Origin: Dehalococcoidia bacterium
Lineage (GTDB): Bacteria; Chloroflexota; Dehalococcoidia; Dehalococcoidales; G020351185
Length of the DNA stretch: 14,539 bases
NCBI GenBank assembly: GCA_030635945.1
Contig: DAOVXW010000003.1
Coordinates: 1-14,539, forward strand
Direction: 5' to 3'
The notes below the pieces were generated by a model. It did not search any database. It saw only the letters and a list, made by a program, of their open reading frames with translations, and was not told the DNA's origin. Positions 6,950-14,512 of this stretch are shown here, in pieces; the first letter of the stretch is position 1; each line of letters starts with the position of its first letter. The position numbers and the translations under genes are program-made.

Positions 6950-8299
6950 TTAGAATCCCATCTGGTGGCTGCCGCCGGGAGGCAGAACCTCGAAGGATTC
7001 GCCGCCTAGTTTGGCAGCAAGCGTACTGTTAAGTTCGCTTATGGGAATGCGTATCTGCTTCATGCTGTCGCGCTCTCGGATGGTAACCTGCTTATCATCC
7101 AGTGATTGAAAGTCAACCGTTATACAGTACGGTGTGCCGATTTCATCCTGCCGCCGATAGCGGCCGCCGATGCTCTGGGTGTCATCATAACCTGTCATCC
7201 AGCACTGGCGCACTTCGGCGTATATTTCTTTTGCTACCTTAGCCAGATGTTCCTTTCGGCTGAGGGGCAGTACGGTTGCTTTATAGGGTGCCAATGCGGG
7301 GTGAAGGTGAAGCACCACTCGTATTTCGTCTTTATCAGGTTCTTCATCATAGGCGTCGCACAGAAAAGCCAATACGGAGCGGTCTACCCCGGCTGACGGC
7401 TCAATAATATAGGGTACGATGTGCTCTTTGCTATCCTCGTCAAGATAGGTGAGGCTTTTACCGCTAAATTTGGCATGCTGCACAAGGTCAAAATCGCCGC
7501 GATTGGCAATCCCTTCCAGCTCGGCTAAGCCCATCGGGAAGTTATAGTTGATATCAGAGCAACAACGGGCGTAGTGAGCCAGCTCTGCATCGCCATGCGG
7601 GCGTAGCTTTAAATTCTCCTCTTTAATCCCCAGTCCAATATACCAGTTCATTCTTTCCTTCAGCCAGTAGTCGAACCACTCTTTGTCCGTACCAGGTTTG
7701 ACGAAATATTCTATTTCCATCTGTTCGAATTCACGGCTGCGGAAGATGAAATTGCCGGTGGTAATTTCGTTGCGAAAGGATTTGCCTATCTGGGCGATAC
7801 CAAAAGGCAGTTTCTTTCTGGTGGTAGTGACCACGTTCTGGAAGTTGACAAATATACCCTGGGCTGTTTCCGGGCGCAGATAGACCACACTGGCTTCATC
7901 CTCGACAGGTCCCATAAAAGTCTTAAACATCAGGTTGAACTGGCGGGGCTCGGTAAGCTCACCATCGCAGGATGGGCATACATCACCGTCAAGATCGTCG
8001 GTGCGCCACCTCATCTTGCATTTCATACAGTCTACCATCGGGTCGGAAAAGCCTTTCAGGTGGCCACTGGCTTCCCAGATCCTGGGGTGCATGAAAATGC
8101 TTGTATCCAGACCGACGATGTCGTCCCTTTGCTGGACTACCGCCTGCCACCATGCCTTTTTTACGTTGTTTTTAAGCTCTACACCCAATGGTCCATAGTC
8201 CCAGCAGCTTGATAGCCCGCCGTATATTTCGCTGCTGGGGAAAATAAAACCGCGCCGACGGCAGAGAGAAACAATTTTTTCCATACTGGCTTTATTCAT
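6950..8299 (-). CDS. glyS: Glycyl-tRNA synthetase, alpha2 type
   Basis: Class II aminoacyl-tRNA synthetase that charges tRNA-Gly; a homodimer of the archaeal/eukaryotic and Gram-positive/Chloroflexi type, distinct from the alpha2beta2 GlyQ-GlyS enzyme. Length 449 aa is normal for the short bacterial form. Visible are the N-terminal [17 protein letters not shown] (12-28), a Cys4 zinc site C91/C94/C108/C111, class II motif 2 [20 protein letters not shown] (174-193) and motif 3 [15 protein letters not shown] (299-313), then an anticodon-binding domain. The frame starts at the ATG at 8297-8299; an ATG five codons later (MEKIVSL) is where many homologues begin, and neither has a strong Shine-Dalgarno. 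No T-box leader is present in the 51 nt upstream. Confidence 0.96.
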   Translation of the reverse strand: MNKASMEKIVSLCRRRGFIFPSSEIYGGLSSCWDYGPLGVELKNNVKKAWWQAVVQQRDDIVGLDTSIFMHPRIWEASGHLKGFSDPMVDCMKCKMRWRTDDLDGDVCPSCDGELTEPRQFNLMFKTFMGPVEDEASVVYLRPETAQGIFVNFQNVVTTTRKKLPFGIAQIGKSFRNEITTGNFIFRSREFEQMEIEYFVKPGTDKEWFDYWLKERMNWYIGLGIKEENLKLRPHGDAELAHYARCCSDINYNFPMGLAELEGIANRGDFDLVQHAKFSGKSLTYLDEDSKEHIVPYIIEPSAGVDRSVLAFLCDAYDEEPDKDEIRVVLHLHPALAPYKATVLPLSRKEHLAKVAKEIYAEVRQCWMTGYDDTQSIGGRYRRQDEIGTPYCITVDFQSLDDKQVTIRERDSMKQIRIPISELNSTLAAKLGGESFEVLPPGGSHQMGF

Positions 8300-8349
8300 T
8301 TCAGACAGGTTTAACCCTTTCTTTTTTATATACGTTCATATTCAGCAAT

Positions 8350-8378
8350 ATTATAAGTTGAGGCTGCCGGAATGCCTG
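8350..8378 (-). promoter_or_regulatory. Possible promoter for glyS
   Basis: A perfect TATAAT on the minus strand (8350-8355) overlaps the stop codon of the DUF1648-like gene, with a weak CAGGCA (8373-8378, three of six) 17 nt upstream. It would start transcription near 8343, giving a glyS leader of about 44 nt. The -10 box is good but the -35 is poor. Confidence 0.35.
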
Positions 8379-8884
8379 AATGCCTGGATGAAAAATATGG
8401 CAAGAATAACGCCGCCTGCAATCATTATAATCAGGGCGAAAAGCCATAAGGGCATGATGTGATTATCGTTTATATCGTATATGAAAATATCAAGCATTAC
8501 GAAGCCGAATACAATCTGGGGCAGGGAGACCAGGTTACCCATCAGCATTAAGAGCTTTTCCGGTTTCAAGGCGCTGGCTATCTGTCCGATGGAGCGGCCT
8601 GCCCTGGTTATCCCAAAGGTTATAGCGATAGCGATCATAAAAAGTATAAATTGCGGCAGCAGTGCAAATGGAAGAATTACCGGGCGGCTGAGCCAGCTTT
8701 CAGGTGAGCCGCTCAGACTGAAACGGTAGGCTACTTCATCGCTTAGCTGGGGATAGAAAATAGCGGTCAGTGCTGCCATCAACAATAGTAATGACAGCGG
8801 CAGCATTATATATTTCCAGCGGAAGGCTAGCTCTACCATCTCCTTTGTATCGTCCGGGTTTTTTTCTAAAGTTGCCATAAGCAT
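8351..8884 (-). CDS. Small integral membrane protein, DUF1648-like
   Basis: A 177-residue protein with about four predicted membrane segments (roughly residues 25-43, 70-92, 112-135 and 148-170, by hydrophobicity). The loop after the first segment, YRFSLSGSPESWLSRP, followed by a proline-rich hydrophobic run, resembles the DUF1648 motif (HF-x-GxPDxW-x-S), a family of membrane proteins of unknown function. Start: the frame extends to a TTG at 8917, but that TTG is part of a likely -35 box, and ATGs at 8882-8884 and 8876-8878 follow the -10 box directly; the first is chosen. No Shine-Dalgarno is visible. It is the first gene of the minus-strand group leading to glyS, separated from glyS by 51 nt. 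Confidence 0.75.
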   Translation of the reverse strand: MLMATLEKNPDDTKEMVELAFRWKYIMLPLSLLLLMAALTAIFYPQLSDEVAYRFSLSGSPESWLSRPVILPFALLPQFILFMIAIAITFGITRAGRSIGQIASALKPEKLLMLMGNLVSLPQIVFGFVMLDIFIYDINDNHIMPLWLFALIIMIAGGVILAIFFIQAFRHSGSLNL

Positions 8885-8888
8885 ATAA

Positions 8889-8917
8889 AAGTTATCAGCT
8901 TTGGGTCCGGATGTCAA
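8889..8917 (-). promoter_or_regulatory. Putative promoter of the DUF1648-like gene, close to the start codon
   Basis: On the minus strand a perfect TTGACA (8912-8917) is 17 nt from TAACTT (8889-8894), which is itself preceded by TGA, an extended -10 TGn. The -10 box matches only three of six, but spacing and the extension support it. It ends 4 nt before the ATG at 8884, the same geometry as before hpt. Confidence 0.45.
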
Positions 8918-8944
8918 AATATACAGCGGGAGTTGGCTGCATTA

Positions 8945-8972
8945 TTAACGGCTTTGCCTGATGTGGTAGAAT
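8945..8972 (+). promoter_or_regulatory. Putative promoter of the metallo-hydrolase gene (extended -10)
   Basis: TTAACG (8945-8950, four of six) and TAGAAT (8967-8972, five of six) are 16 nt apart, and TGG precedes the -10 box to make an extended -10. Transcription would start near 8979, giving a leader of about 43 nt with an AGGAG ribosome site at 9011-9015. It is divergent from the promoter of the membrane protein gene. Confidence 0.45.
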
Positions 8973-9021
8973 AAAAAACTGTCACCCCTCTATTTATTGC
9001 ATAAGTTTACAGGAGTAAGTA

Positions 9022-9645
9022 ATGATATTGAAAAGCCTGGAGGTCAGCTCCTTTGCCACCAATTGTTATATAATCGGCTCTGAAACCAGCCGACAGGGGA
9101 TTATAATCGACCCCGGTGACGAAGCAGAGCGGATTCTGAAAGAGGTAAGGGATTCAGATTTAGATATAAAAATTATAATCCTGACCCATGGACATTCCGA
9201 CCACACTGCTGCCCTGAAAGAGGTTAAGGCAGAAACCGCCGCCCCGATTGCTATTCATACCGAAGATGTCAGTACGCTAAAACAGAAACTGCTGGGCGTC
9301 TTTATGGGTGCCGGTTTTAAATCACCGCCTCCCCCGGACAGGCTGCTAAATGACGGCGATGTTGTATCCATTAGCGGTTTTGAGTTAACGGTAATTCATA
9401 CGCCGGGACACTCGCGGGGCAGTATCTGCCTTCTCGGCGATGGGGTGTTATTCAGCGGCGATACCCTGTTTAATGGCAGCATTGGCCGCTCCGACCTGCC
9501 CGGTTCCGGTGGTAACCACGAACAATTGATAGAAAGCATCAGGAACAGGCTGCTGGTGCTTGATGACGCTATAAAAGTTTACCCCGGGCACGGTCCGGAT
9601 ACTACTATCGGAGCCGAGCGCCGGGGTAATCCTTTTCTCGTTTAA
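9022..9645 (+). CDS. MBL-fold metallo-hydrolase, glyoxalase II-like
   Basis: A 207-residue cytoplasmic hydrolase of the metallo-beta-lactamase fold. The dinuclear metal signature THGHSDHTA (HxHxDH) sits at about residues 55-63, with the further ligands in HTPGHSRGS, the bridging aspartate in LFSGDTLFNGSIGRSDL, and the last histidine in VYPGHGPDTTIG. The SIGRSDLPG segment is typical of the YcbL/GloB-like single-domain group, which lacks the C-terminal glutathione-binding helices of true glyoxalase II; the substrate may be a small thioester such as one derived from a bacterial thiol. The start has a good AGGAG 6 nt upstream. Its stop is 3 nt from the stop of convergent hppA, with no terminator between. 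Confidence 0.9.
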   Translation: MILKSLEVSSFATNCYIIGSETSRQGIIIDPGDEAERILKEVRDSDLDIKIIILTHGHSDHTAALKEVKAETAAPIAIHTEDVSTLKQKLLGVFMGAGFKSPPPPDRLLNDGDVVSISGFELTVIHTPGHSRGSICLLGDGVLFSGDTLFNGSIGRSDLPGSGGNHEQLIESIRNRLLVLDDAIKVYPGHGPDTTIGAERRGNPFLV

Positions 9646-9648
9646 TCC

Positions 9649-11697
9649 TTATATAAGCCCGCTGAAATCAATCAGCACCGGAGCTATAACCAGCGCTATT
9701 ATTGATATCAGTTTAATCATGATGTTCAGTGATGGCCCGGAAGTATCCTTCATCGGGTCACCCACAGTATCACCGACAACGGCTGCCTTGTGAGCATCAG
9801 AACCCTTGCCTCCGTAAGCGCCGGTCTCTATCCATTTCTTGGCATTGTCCCATGAGCCACCAGCATTGGAGAAGGTTATCGCCAGTATGAAGCCGGTAAT
9901 GATAGCTCCGACCAGGAAACCGGCGAGAGCCAGTGGTCCTAGGACGAGGCCGATAACTACCGGTGAGGCTATGGTAATTACACCAGGTAAAATCATCTGT
10001 TTTAAGGAGTCTTTAGTGCAGATGTCCACGCAGCGGGCGTAATCCGGCTTGGCAGTGCCTTCCATCAGCCCCTTTATTTCGCGGAACTGGCGGCGCACTT
10101 CATTTACAATGGAAAAGCTTGTCTTGCCCACGGCGTTCAACGTCAGGGCGCAGAAAACAGCCGGCAGCAGTGCCCCCAGGAAAAGCCCGGCAATGACACG
10201 CGGGTCAAGCAGGCTGATATCAGCCATTTCTATCTCAACCGCATTGACGTAGGAAAGCAGTAGTGCCAGCGAGGTCAGCCCGGCGGCGCCGATGGCAAAA
10301 CCCTTGCCGGTGGCGGCGGTGGTGTTGCCCAGTGAATCCAGGGCATCGGTTCGCTGCCTTATCTCCGGCGGCAATCCAACCATCTCGACGATTCCGCCGG
10401 CATTATCGGCCACCGGTCCGTAGGCGTCGGTGGCATCCTGGATACCCAGCGTAGCCAGCATACCGACGCCGGCTATGGCCACACCATATACGTCGGCGAA
10501 GTGGTGAGCAACAATGATGGCGATGACTATCAGGATAACCGGTGGCAGGGTGCTCATCAGCCCATTGGCGAAACCACTGACGATGTTGGTGCCAGCCCCG
10601 GTCTGTGATGCTTCAGCGATGCGCAGGGTTGGCTTGTTGCTGTAGGAGGTGAAGTAATTGGTACTCTCTCCGATAAGGACGCCGGCGACCAGCCCGACAA
10701 GTATCGCCCAGTATATATTAATGCTGGCATCCAGAAAGAGGACGGCGAGGAAAGAAAAACCTGCCGTCAGGATTGATGCTGAAAAAGTGCCGCGGCGCAG
10801 GGCATTTAGAAGCGCTTCCATCTTGAGCTTCTCGCTTACCCGGACCATAAAGATGCCGATGATTGAAGCCAGGATACCGCCGGCGGCTACCAGTATTGGC
10901 AGGAACCAGGCGGCAGCTTCGTCAGGAACCAAGAGTATGCCCATATGATTTTTAGCGGCGATGGCGGCAATCATACCCAGAGTCATGGTGGCGATAATTG
11001 AATCTACATAAGACTCAAACAGGTCGGCGCCCATACCGGCGACATCACCCACGTTATCGCCAACGAAATCAGCGATAACGGCGGCGTTGCGCGGGTCATC
11101 CTCCGGGATTCCCTTTTCAACCTTACCGACTATATCAGCTCCGGTATCAGCAGCCTTTGTAAAAATACCGCCACCTATCCGGGCGAATATGGCTACCGAA
11201 GAAGCGCCGAAACCGAAACCGGGGATAATGGTGAGGAAATTGGCGTTATCACCAAAAGCAAAATATAAAATACTAAGCCCGAGTATACCGATGCTGACAA
11301 CGCTTAATCCCATCACCGCACCGCCGCGGAAAGAAACCCGTAATCCGTGACTAAGGCTTTTCTGGGTGGCGGTGGCGGTCCTGGAATTGACCCTTATGGC
11401 GATGCTCATGCCGATGAACCCAGCCAGCCCGGAACAGATGGCACCGAAAACAAAGGCTATTGATACGAACCAGCCGAGGGCAGGTACCACCCCCAGGATG
11501 ACAGTTACTACTGCCACGAATATTGCCAGTATGCGGTACTCCCGCCCCAGGAAGGTAAGCGCACCCTCCTTGATGGCGGCTGAGATTTGCCTCACTTTCT
11601 CCGAGCCCTGAGGTTGTTTTAGCACATAGTAGGCCATAAAAGCGGCTACGGCTAAGCCCAGGATACCGCATATAACGGCGATTAACATTGAGTTCAA
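9649..11697 (-). CDS. hppA: Membrane-bound, K+-dependent ion-pumping pyrophosphatase
   Basis: Integral membrane enzyme that couples hydrolysis of pyrophosphate to H+ or Na+ transport out of the cytoplasm; 682 aa with about 16 membrane helices, full length for the family. The active-site signatures are all present: DNVGDVAGMGADLFESY (214-230), DAYGPVADNAGG (424-435), GSWDNAKKWIE, and DTVGDPMKDTSGPSLN near the C-terminus. In the GNTTAATGKG segment (458-467) the two diagnostic positions are A461 and G464; K+-independent enzymes have Lys and Thr there, so this is the K+-dependent class. Ion selectivity cannot be told. The start is a TTG at 11695-11697 overlapping the upstream stop, with GGGGG 8 nt before it; an ATG at 11686-11688 is the alternative. 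It ends the minus-strand operon. Confidence 0.96.
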   Translation of the reverse strand: MNSMLIAVICGILGLAVAAFMAYYVLKQPQGSEKVRQISAAIKEGALTFLGREYRILAIFVAVVTVILGVVPALGWFVSIAFVFGAICSGLAGFIGMSIAIRVNSRTATATQKSLSHGLRVSFRGGAVMGLSVVSIGILGLSILYFAFGDNANFLTIIPGFGFGASSVAIFARIGGGIFTKAADTGADIVGKVEKGIPEDDPRNAAVIADFVGDNVGDVAGMGADLFESYVDSIIATMTLGMIAAIAAKNHMGILLVPDEAAAWFLPILVAAGGILASIIGIFMVRVSEKLKMEALLNALRRGTFSASILTAGFSFLAVLFLDASINIYWAILVGLVAGVLIGESTNYFTSYSNKPTLRIAEASQTGAGTNIVSGFANGLMSTLPPVILIVIAIIVAHHFADVYGVAIAGVGMLATLGIQDATDAYGPVADNAGGIVEMVGLPPEIRQRTDALDSLGNTTAATGKGFAIGAAGLTSLALLLSYVNAVEIEMADISLLDPRVIAGLFLGALLPAVFCALTLNAVGKTSFSIVNEVRRQFREIKGLMEGTAKPDYARCVDICTKDSLKQMILPGVITIASPVVIGLVLGPLALAGFLVGAIITGFILAITFSNAGGSWDNAKKWIETGAYGGKGSDAHKAAVVGDTVGDPMKDTSGPSLNIMIKLISIIALVIAPVLIDFSGLI

Positions 11698-12341
11698 CTT
11701 TTGTTCCCCCTTCTATTAAGCTTTTCCATTTTATTTTCCAGGTTTTTCTGCTGTATCGCCAGCGTTAAATCACTGCGCGTCCTTTCCAGGACGGCACGCA
11801 TCATATCTGTGGTGTGACGCAGACTGGCGGTTATGGCATCGGGAAAATCCATTGTAACCAGAACATCATATATATCGTCCATAGCCTGCAGCAGCTCATC
11901 ACCCCTTGACAGGTCGCCCTTTCTCAGGCTATCCAGGATATAACGCCTTACCTCCCCGATAGCTTCACCCAATCCGTTCAGGTAAGCGGCATAATCCACT
12001 CCCAGTTCATCGGGATCGGGCAGCTTTTGTTTTGTTATCAAAGTCAGCGTAATGCTGGCTTCGGCAAACTCCTTCTGGGCGTCAAGTATAAAACGAGAGT
12101 GCTGCAGTTCGCAGTATTCGGCAAGGTGCTGTTTGGCATCGCCAACAAGTTTTCCGGCTGAACCGAGCATATCCCTGGCTTTATCAAACTCCTGCCGGTG
12201 CAGGGCGCGGATGGACCTGCCGCTATAGCGGATAACGTCGCGGCAAAGGGGCAGCGCCTTTTCTCTGGCGGAGTCCTTTGCCAGCAGGTCGGCCCTTATC
12301 TTGTCGGCGATTGAATTCAGGTTTTCAGTAAGATCACCCAA
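11694..12341 (-). CDS. Translin/Trax-family protein, probable RNase
   Basis: A 215-residue, almost wholly helical protein matching the translin family (COG2178). Family segments are SGRSIRALHRQEFDKA (40-55), QKEFAEASITL (89-99), LPDPDELGV-x-YLNGLGEAIGEVRR (107-133), RKGDLSRGDELLQAMDDIYD (140-159) and DFPDAITASLRHTTDMMR. Human TRAX uses E126, E129, D193 and E197 for RNA cleavage; the matching positions here appear to be E91, E94, E126 and E130, so all four are acidic (one D to E change). The first pair sits in an ExxE and the second in an ExxxE. Catalytic activity is inference. The TTG start at 12339-12341 is fixed by GGAG 7 nt upstream and by being 2 nt after the thiE stop; no ATG follows until residue 154. 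It overlaps hppA by 4 nt. Confidence 0.85.
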   Translation of the reverse strand: MGDLTENLNSIADKIRADLLAKDSAREKALPLCRDVIRYSGRSIRALHRQEFDKARDMLGSAGKLVGDAKQHLAEYCELQHSRFILDAQKEFAEASITLTLITKQKLPDPDELGVDYAAYLNGLGEAIGEVRRYILDSLRKGDLSRGDELLQAMDDIYDVLVTMDFPDAITASLRHTTDMMRAVLERTRSDLTLAIQQKNLENKMEKLNRRGNKS

Positions 12342-12343
12342 TT

Positions 12344-13390
12344 TTATACTCCAATTTTATCTATTATTCGTTTTGTCTCTTCCATCGGCGATTCTGCCTG
12401 CATTATGGCACTTATTACGGCAATGCTATCGGCGCCGGCGGCTAAAACCTCTTCTGCATTATGTCGGTTAATGCCACCGATAGCCACCAGCGGCAGGCTG
12501 GTTTCTTGCTTTATGGCTTTAAGCATATCAAGCCCGATTGTTTCCACTTCTGCCCTGGATTGTGTCGGGTAGATTGCGCCGGCGGCAATGTAATCGGCGC
12601 CATCGGCTTCGGCGGTAATCGCCTGAGATACATTGTCTGCCGAATAGCCGATGATTTTACCGATCGGCAGCAGCTTGCGGGCGGTTTTTAATGGCAGGTC
12701 ATCCTGCCCGATGTGCAAGCCATCGGCATCAGCTGCTAGGGCTATATCAAGGTAATCATTTACTATAAAGAGGGCATTATGTGTGGCGCACAGCTCCTTC
12801 AACTGTCGGGCTACGGGCAAAAGCTCTTTTTTCAGCATATTTTTATCACGCAGCTGAATTATCCTGGCACCGCCCTCAAGCATCTGGGTAACTACTTTAT
12901 CATGGTGGCGGTTCCCCAGATACTGCGTGTCTATAATGGCGTACAAACCGGATATGCGCTCCCTCTTTTCCTTGCGCAATACCCCGGATACCAGTCCCTT
13001 CTCTATATCATACAGGCTGAACCTGGCTCTCTTGAATCTATCCGAATCCAGGTCAATATGCGGAATCTTGCCCAGTTCCTCTAAAACTCTCAGCGATTCC
13101 TGGACCCTGCTGGCATTGGCGATGATAGTTTCCGGCAACTCTCTCTCTTTGGTCTGCTGGCTGACTTCAATATCCATACCGATATCACCCTTGCTGTTGC
13201 GCGCTTGCAGGAGTTGTTCCCTGGCGGATAGCTCTCTGGTTGTCAGTTCGTGACGCATTGCCTTGAGTTGCTTAGACAGGGCAGCATCGTTTAGCAGCAG
13301 GCGCGCCACATCTTCCAGGAGACGCAGGCTTTCCCCGATACGGTTCAGATTGGCATCGATGATGCGCAGTATTTTATTTGATAAATGCAT
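12344..13390 (-). CDS. thiE: ThiD2-ThiE fusion: HMP-P kinase-like domain plus thiamine-phosphate synthase
   Basis: A 348-residue thiamine biosynthesis enzyme. Residues 1-140 match the ThiD2 domain, an alternative hydroxymethylpyrimidine phosphate kinase; it has two related helical motifs, IDANLNRIGESLRLLEDVAR (11-30) and IANASRVQESLRVLEELGK (90-108). Residues 147-345 are ThiE, which joins HMP-PP and thiazole phosphate to form thiamine phosphate: IQLRDK (178-183), VNDYLDIALAADADGLHIG (210-228), GQDDLP (228-233), GYSADN (248-253), GADYIAAGAIYPT (264-276) and VAIGGI (302-307). The usual TK after the PT motif is here SR (TQSRA). The fusion suggests direct hand-over of HMP-PP between domains. The ATG at 13388-13390 has only a weak ribosome site. 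No TPP riboswitch precedes it. Confidence 0.93.
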   Translation of the reverse strand: MHLSNKILRIIDANLNRIGESLRLLEDVARLLLNDAALSKQLKAMRHELTTRELSAREQLLQARNSKGDIGMDIEVSQQTKERELPETIIANASRVQESLRVLEELGKIPHIDLDSDRFKRARFSLYDIEKGLVSGVLRKEKRERISGLYAIIDTQYLGNRHHDKVVTQMLEGGARIIQLRDKNMLKKELLPVARQLKELCATHNALFIVNDYLDIALAADADGLHIGQDDLPLKTARKLLPIGKIIGYSADNVSQAITAEADGADYIAAGAIYPTQSRAEVETIGLDMLKAIKQETSLPLVAIGGINRHNAEEVLAAGADSIAVISAIMQAESPMEETKRIIDKIGV

Positions 13391-13446
13391 TTATAAACTC
13401 AGCCTTTGATTACAGGCAGGATTAAATCAAGATGGCTAATTTTAGC

Positions 13447-13475
13447 ATAATAGGATAGGGGGGTAAATATGTGCT
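13447..13475 (-). promoter_or_regulatory. Possible promoter in the yraN-thiE gap
   Basis: In the 84-nt gap before thiE, TATTAT (13447-13452, five of six) has a weak AGCACA (13470-13475, three of six) 17 nt upstream. Transcription would begin near 13440 with a leader of about 50 nt. The -35 match is poor, so thiE may instead be read from the rnhB-yraN transcript. Confidence 0.25.
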
Positions 13476-13847
13476 TAGTTCTCATCCACCGCATTTTCAA
13501 TAAGCTCGATGCGTGATAGCTCCCCTTTTCTGTTCAGCTCTACAGCGATAAAGTCAATGCGCCACAGCGGTAGCTCATTATCATGGTTTTGCAGGTAGTA
13601 CATGGCGGTGGTTATCATCCTTCTTATTTTTGGTGTATGTGATTGATTCTTCCAGGCTGCCGAACTGCCGGCTTGTTTTCGTCCTGACCTCGGTAAAGAC
13701 GAGACAATCTTTATGCCGGCTAATGATGTCAATCTCACCTTCGGGGCAGCGGTAGTTGGCTTCCAGAATGCGGAAGCCCCGTTTCTTAAGGAAATCTCGT
13801 GCCAGCTCTTCCCCTCTTCTGCCGGTATCTATGCGTTTCATACTCAC
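13475..13847 (-). pseudogene. yraN: YraN family (UPF0102) protein, interrupted by one frameshift
   Basis: A predicted nuclease-like protein of the YraN/UPF0102 family, split between two frames. The upstream frame (13581-13847) carries the family core GRRGEELARDFLKKRGF, NYRCPEGEIDII and LVFTEVRTKTS; the downstream frame (from about 13626 to 13475) carries KIRRMITTAMYYLQNH and LPLWRIDFIAVE. Removing one A from an A5 run (T's at 13627-13631 on the plus strand) joins them as ITYTK-IRRMITT and gives a 123-residue protein, the usual YraN length. The restriction-endonuclease-like acids (E and D of PEGEID, E of FTEV) are intact. The GTG start overlaps the rnhB stop by 4 nt. The lesion may be a sequencing error at the homopolymer, a recent mutation or a recoding site; because both halves are well kept, an old pseudogene is unlikely. 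Confidence 0.88.
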
Positions 13848-14485
13848 CGCAGCAGCATTTCCTTTACCGGGCGGAAAGAACGGCGGTGGATGGGAGATGG
13901 TCCCAGCCTGTTCAGATTGGCTACATGTTCTTCGGTACAGTAGCCTTTGTGTTTCCCCAGCCTATAACCGGGATAGACAGCATCCATTTTTATCATAAGG
14001 TGATCTCGCGTTACTTTGGCGATTATTGATGCGCAGGCAATCGAAAAACACAAGCCGTCTCCGTTAACTATCCCTTTTTGAGGTACGGGCACCTCCGGCA
14101 GACTTAAAAAATCTATGAGGAGGGTATCTGCCGGTGGCGAAAGCTGTTCTATAGCCTGCTTCATCGCCAGCCGGGTTGCCCGGACTATATTGCGGGCGTC
14201 AATAATCCGATGGGAAACAATGCCCACGCCTGTTGATATGGCTGCCTCCAGGATAAAGTCAAAAAGATATTCACGTTTTTTGGCGGTTAAAAGCTTGCTG
14301 TCTTTTACCTGCCGCAGCCAGCTAGTCTTCAGGCTGTGGGGCAGAATAACGGCGGCGGCTACTACCGGTCCGGCGAGGGCGCCGCGTCCAACCTCATCTA
14401 TACCGGCGATAAAGCGGTAGCCCTGCATAGCCAGTCTTTCTTCCTCAGCGAAGGATGGCATGCACGGGATTTTTATCTGTCTCAT
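13844..14485 (-). CDS. rnhB: Ribonuclease HII
   Basis: Cytoplasmic endonuclease that removes single ribonucleotides and RNA from RNA-DNA hybrids; 213 aa, normal for RnhB. The catalytic acids are visible: D and E in IAGIDEVGRGALAGPVVAAA (about 25-45), D in LIDFLSLPEVP, and the last D in IIAKVTRDHLM; the family segment VKDSKLLTAKKRE and the C-terminal YPGYRLGKHKGYCTEEH are also present. The ATG at 14483-14485 follows a strong AAGGAAGGT site at 14488-14496. The yraN start overlaps its stop codon, a pairing common in bacteria, so the two are translationally coupled. Confidence 0.96.
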   Translation of the reverse strand: MRQIKIPCMPSFAEEERLAMQGYRFIAGIDEVGRGALAGPVVAAAVILPHSLKTSWLRQVKDSKLLTAKKREYLFDFILEAAISTGVGIVSHRIIDARNIVRATRLAMKQAIEQLSPPADTLLIDFLSLPEVPVPQKGIVNGDGLCFSIACASIIAKVTRDHLMIKMDAVYPGYRLGKHKGYCTEEHVANLNRLGPSPIHRRSFRPVKEMLLR

Positions 14486-14512
14486 TACCTTCCTTTAATT
14501 TGGGGGTTTCTA

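Noticed and set aside
8300..8350. T-box leader for glyS
   Set aside because: Only 51 nt separate the two genes, far too short for a T-box, and no T-box core or terminator is seen.
8885..8917. TTG at 8917 as the start of the membrane protein
   Set aside because: The TTG belongs to a perfect TTGACA -35 box with a -10 17 nt on, and two ATGs follow; the extra 11 residues are hydrophilic and unsupported.
11351..11671. A 106-codon second minus-strand frame within hppA
   Set aside because: It is an out-of-frame reading of the conserved N-terminal part of hppA, rich in Gly, Arg and Cys with no recognisable domain.
13391..13474. Possible TPP riboswitch before thiE (GGCTGAG on the minus strand)
   Set aside because: Only the CTGAG piece is present; the ACC...GAACCTGAT half and the closing stem are missing, and it lies too close to the ATG.
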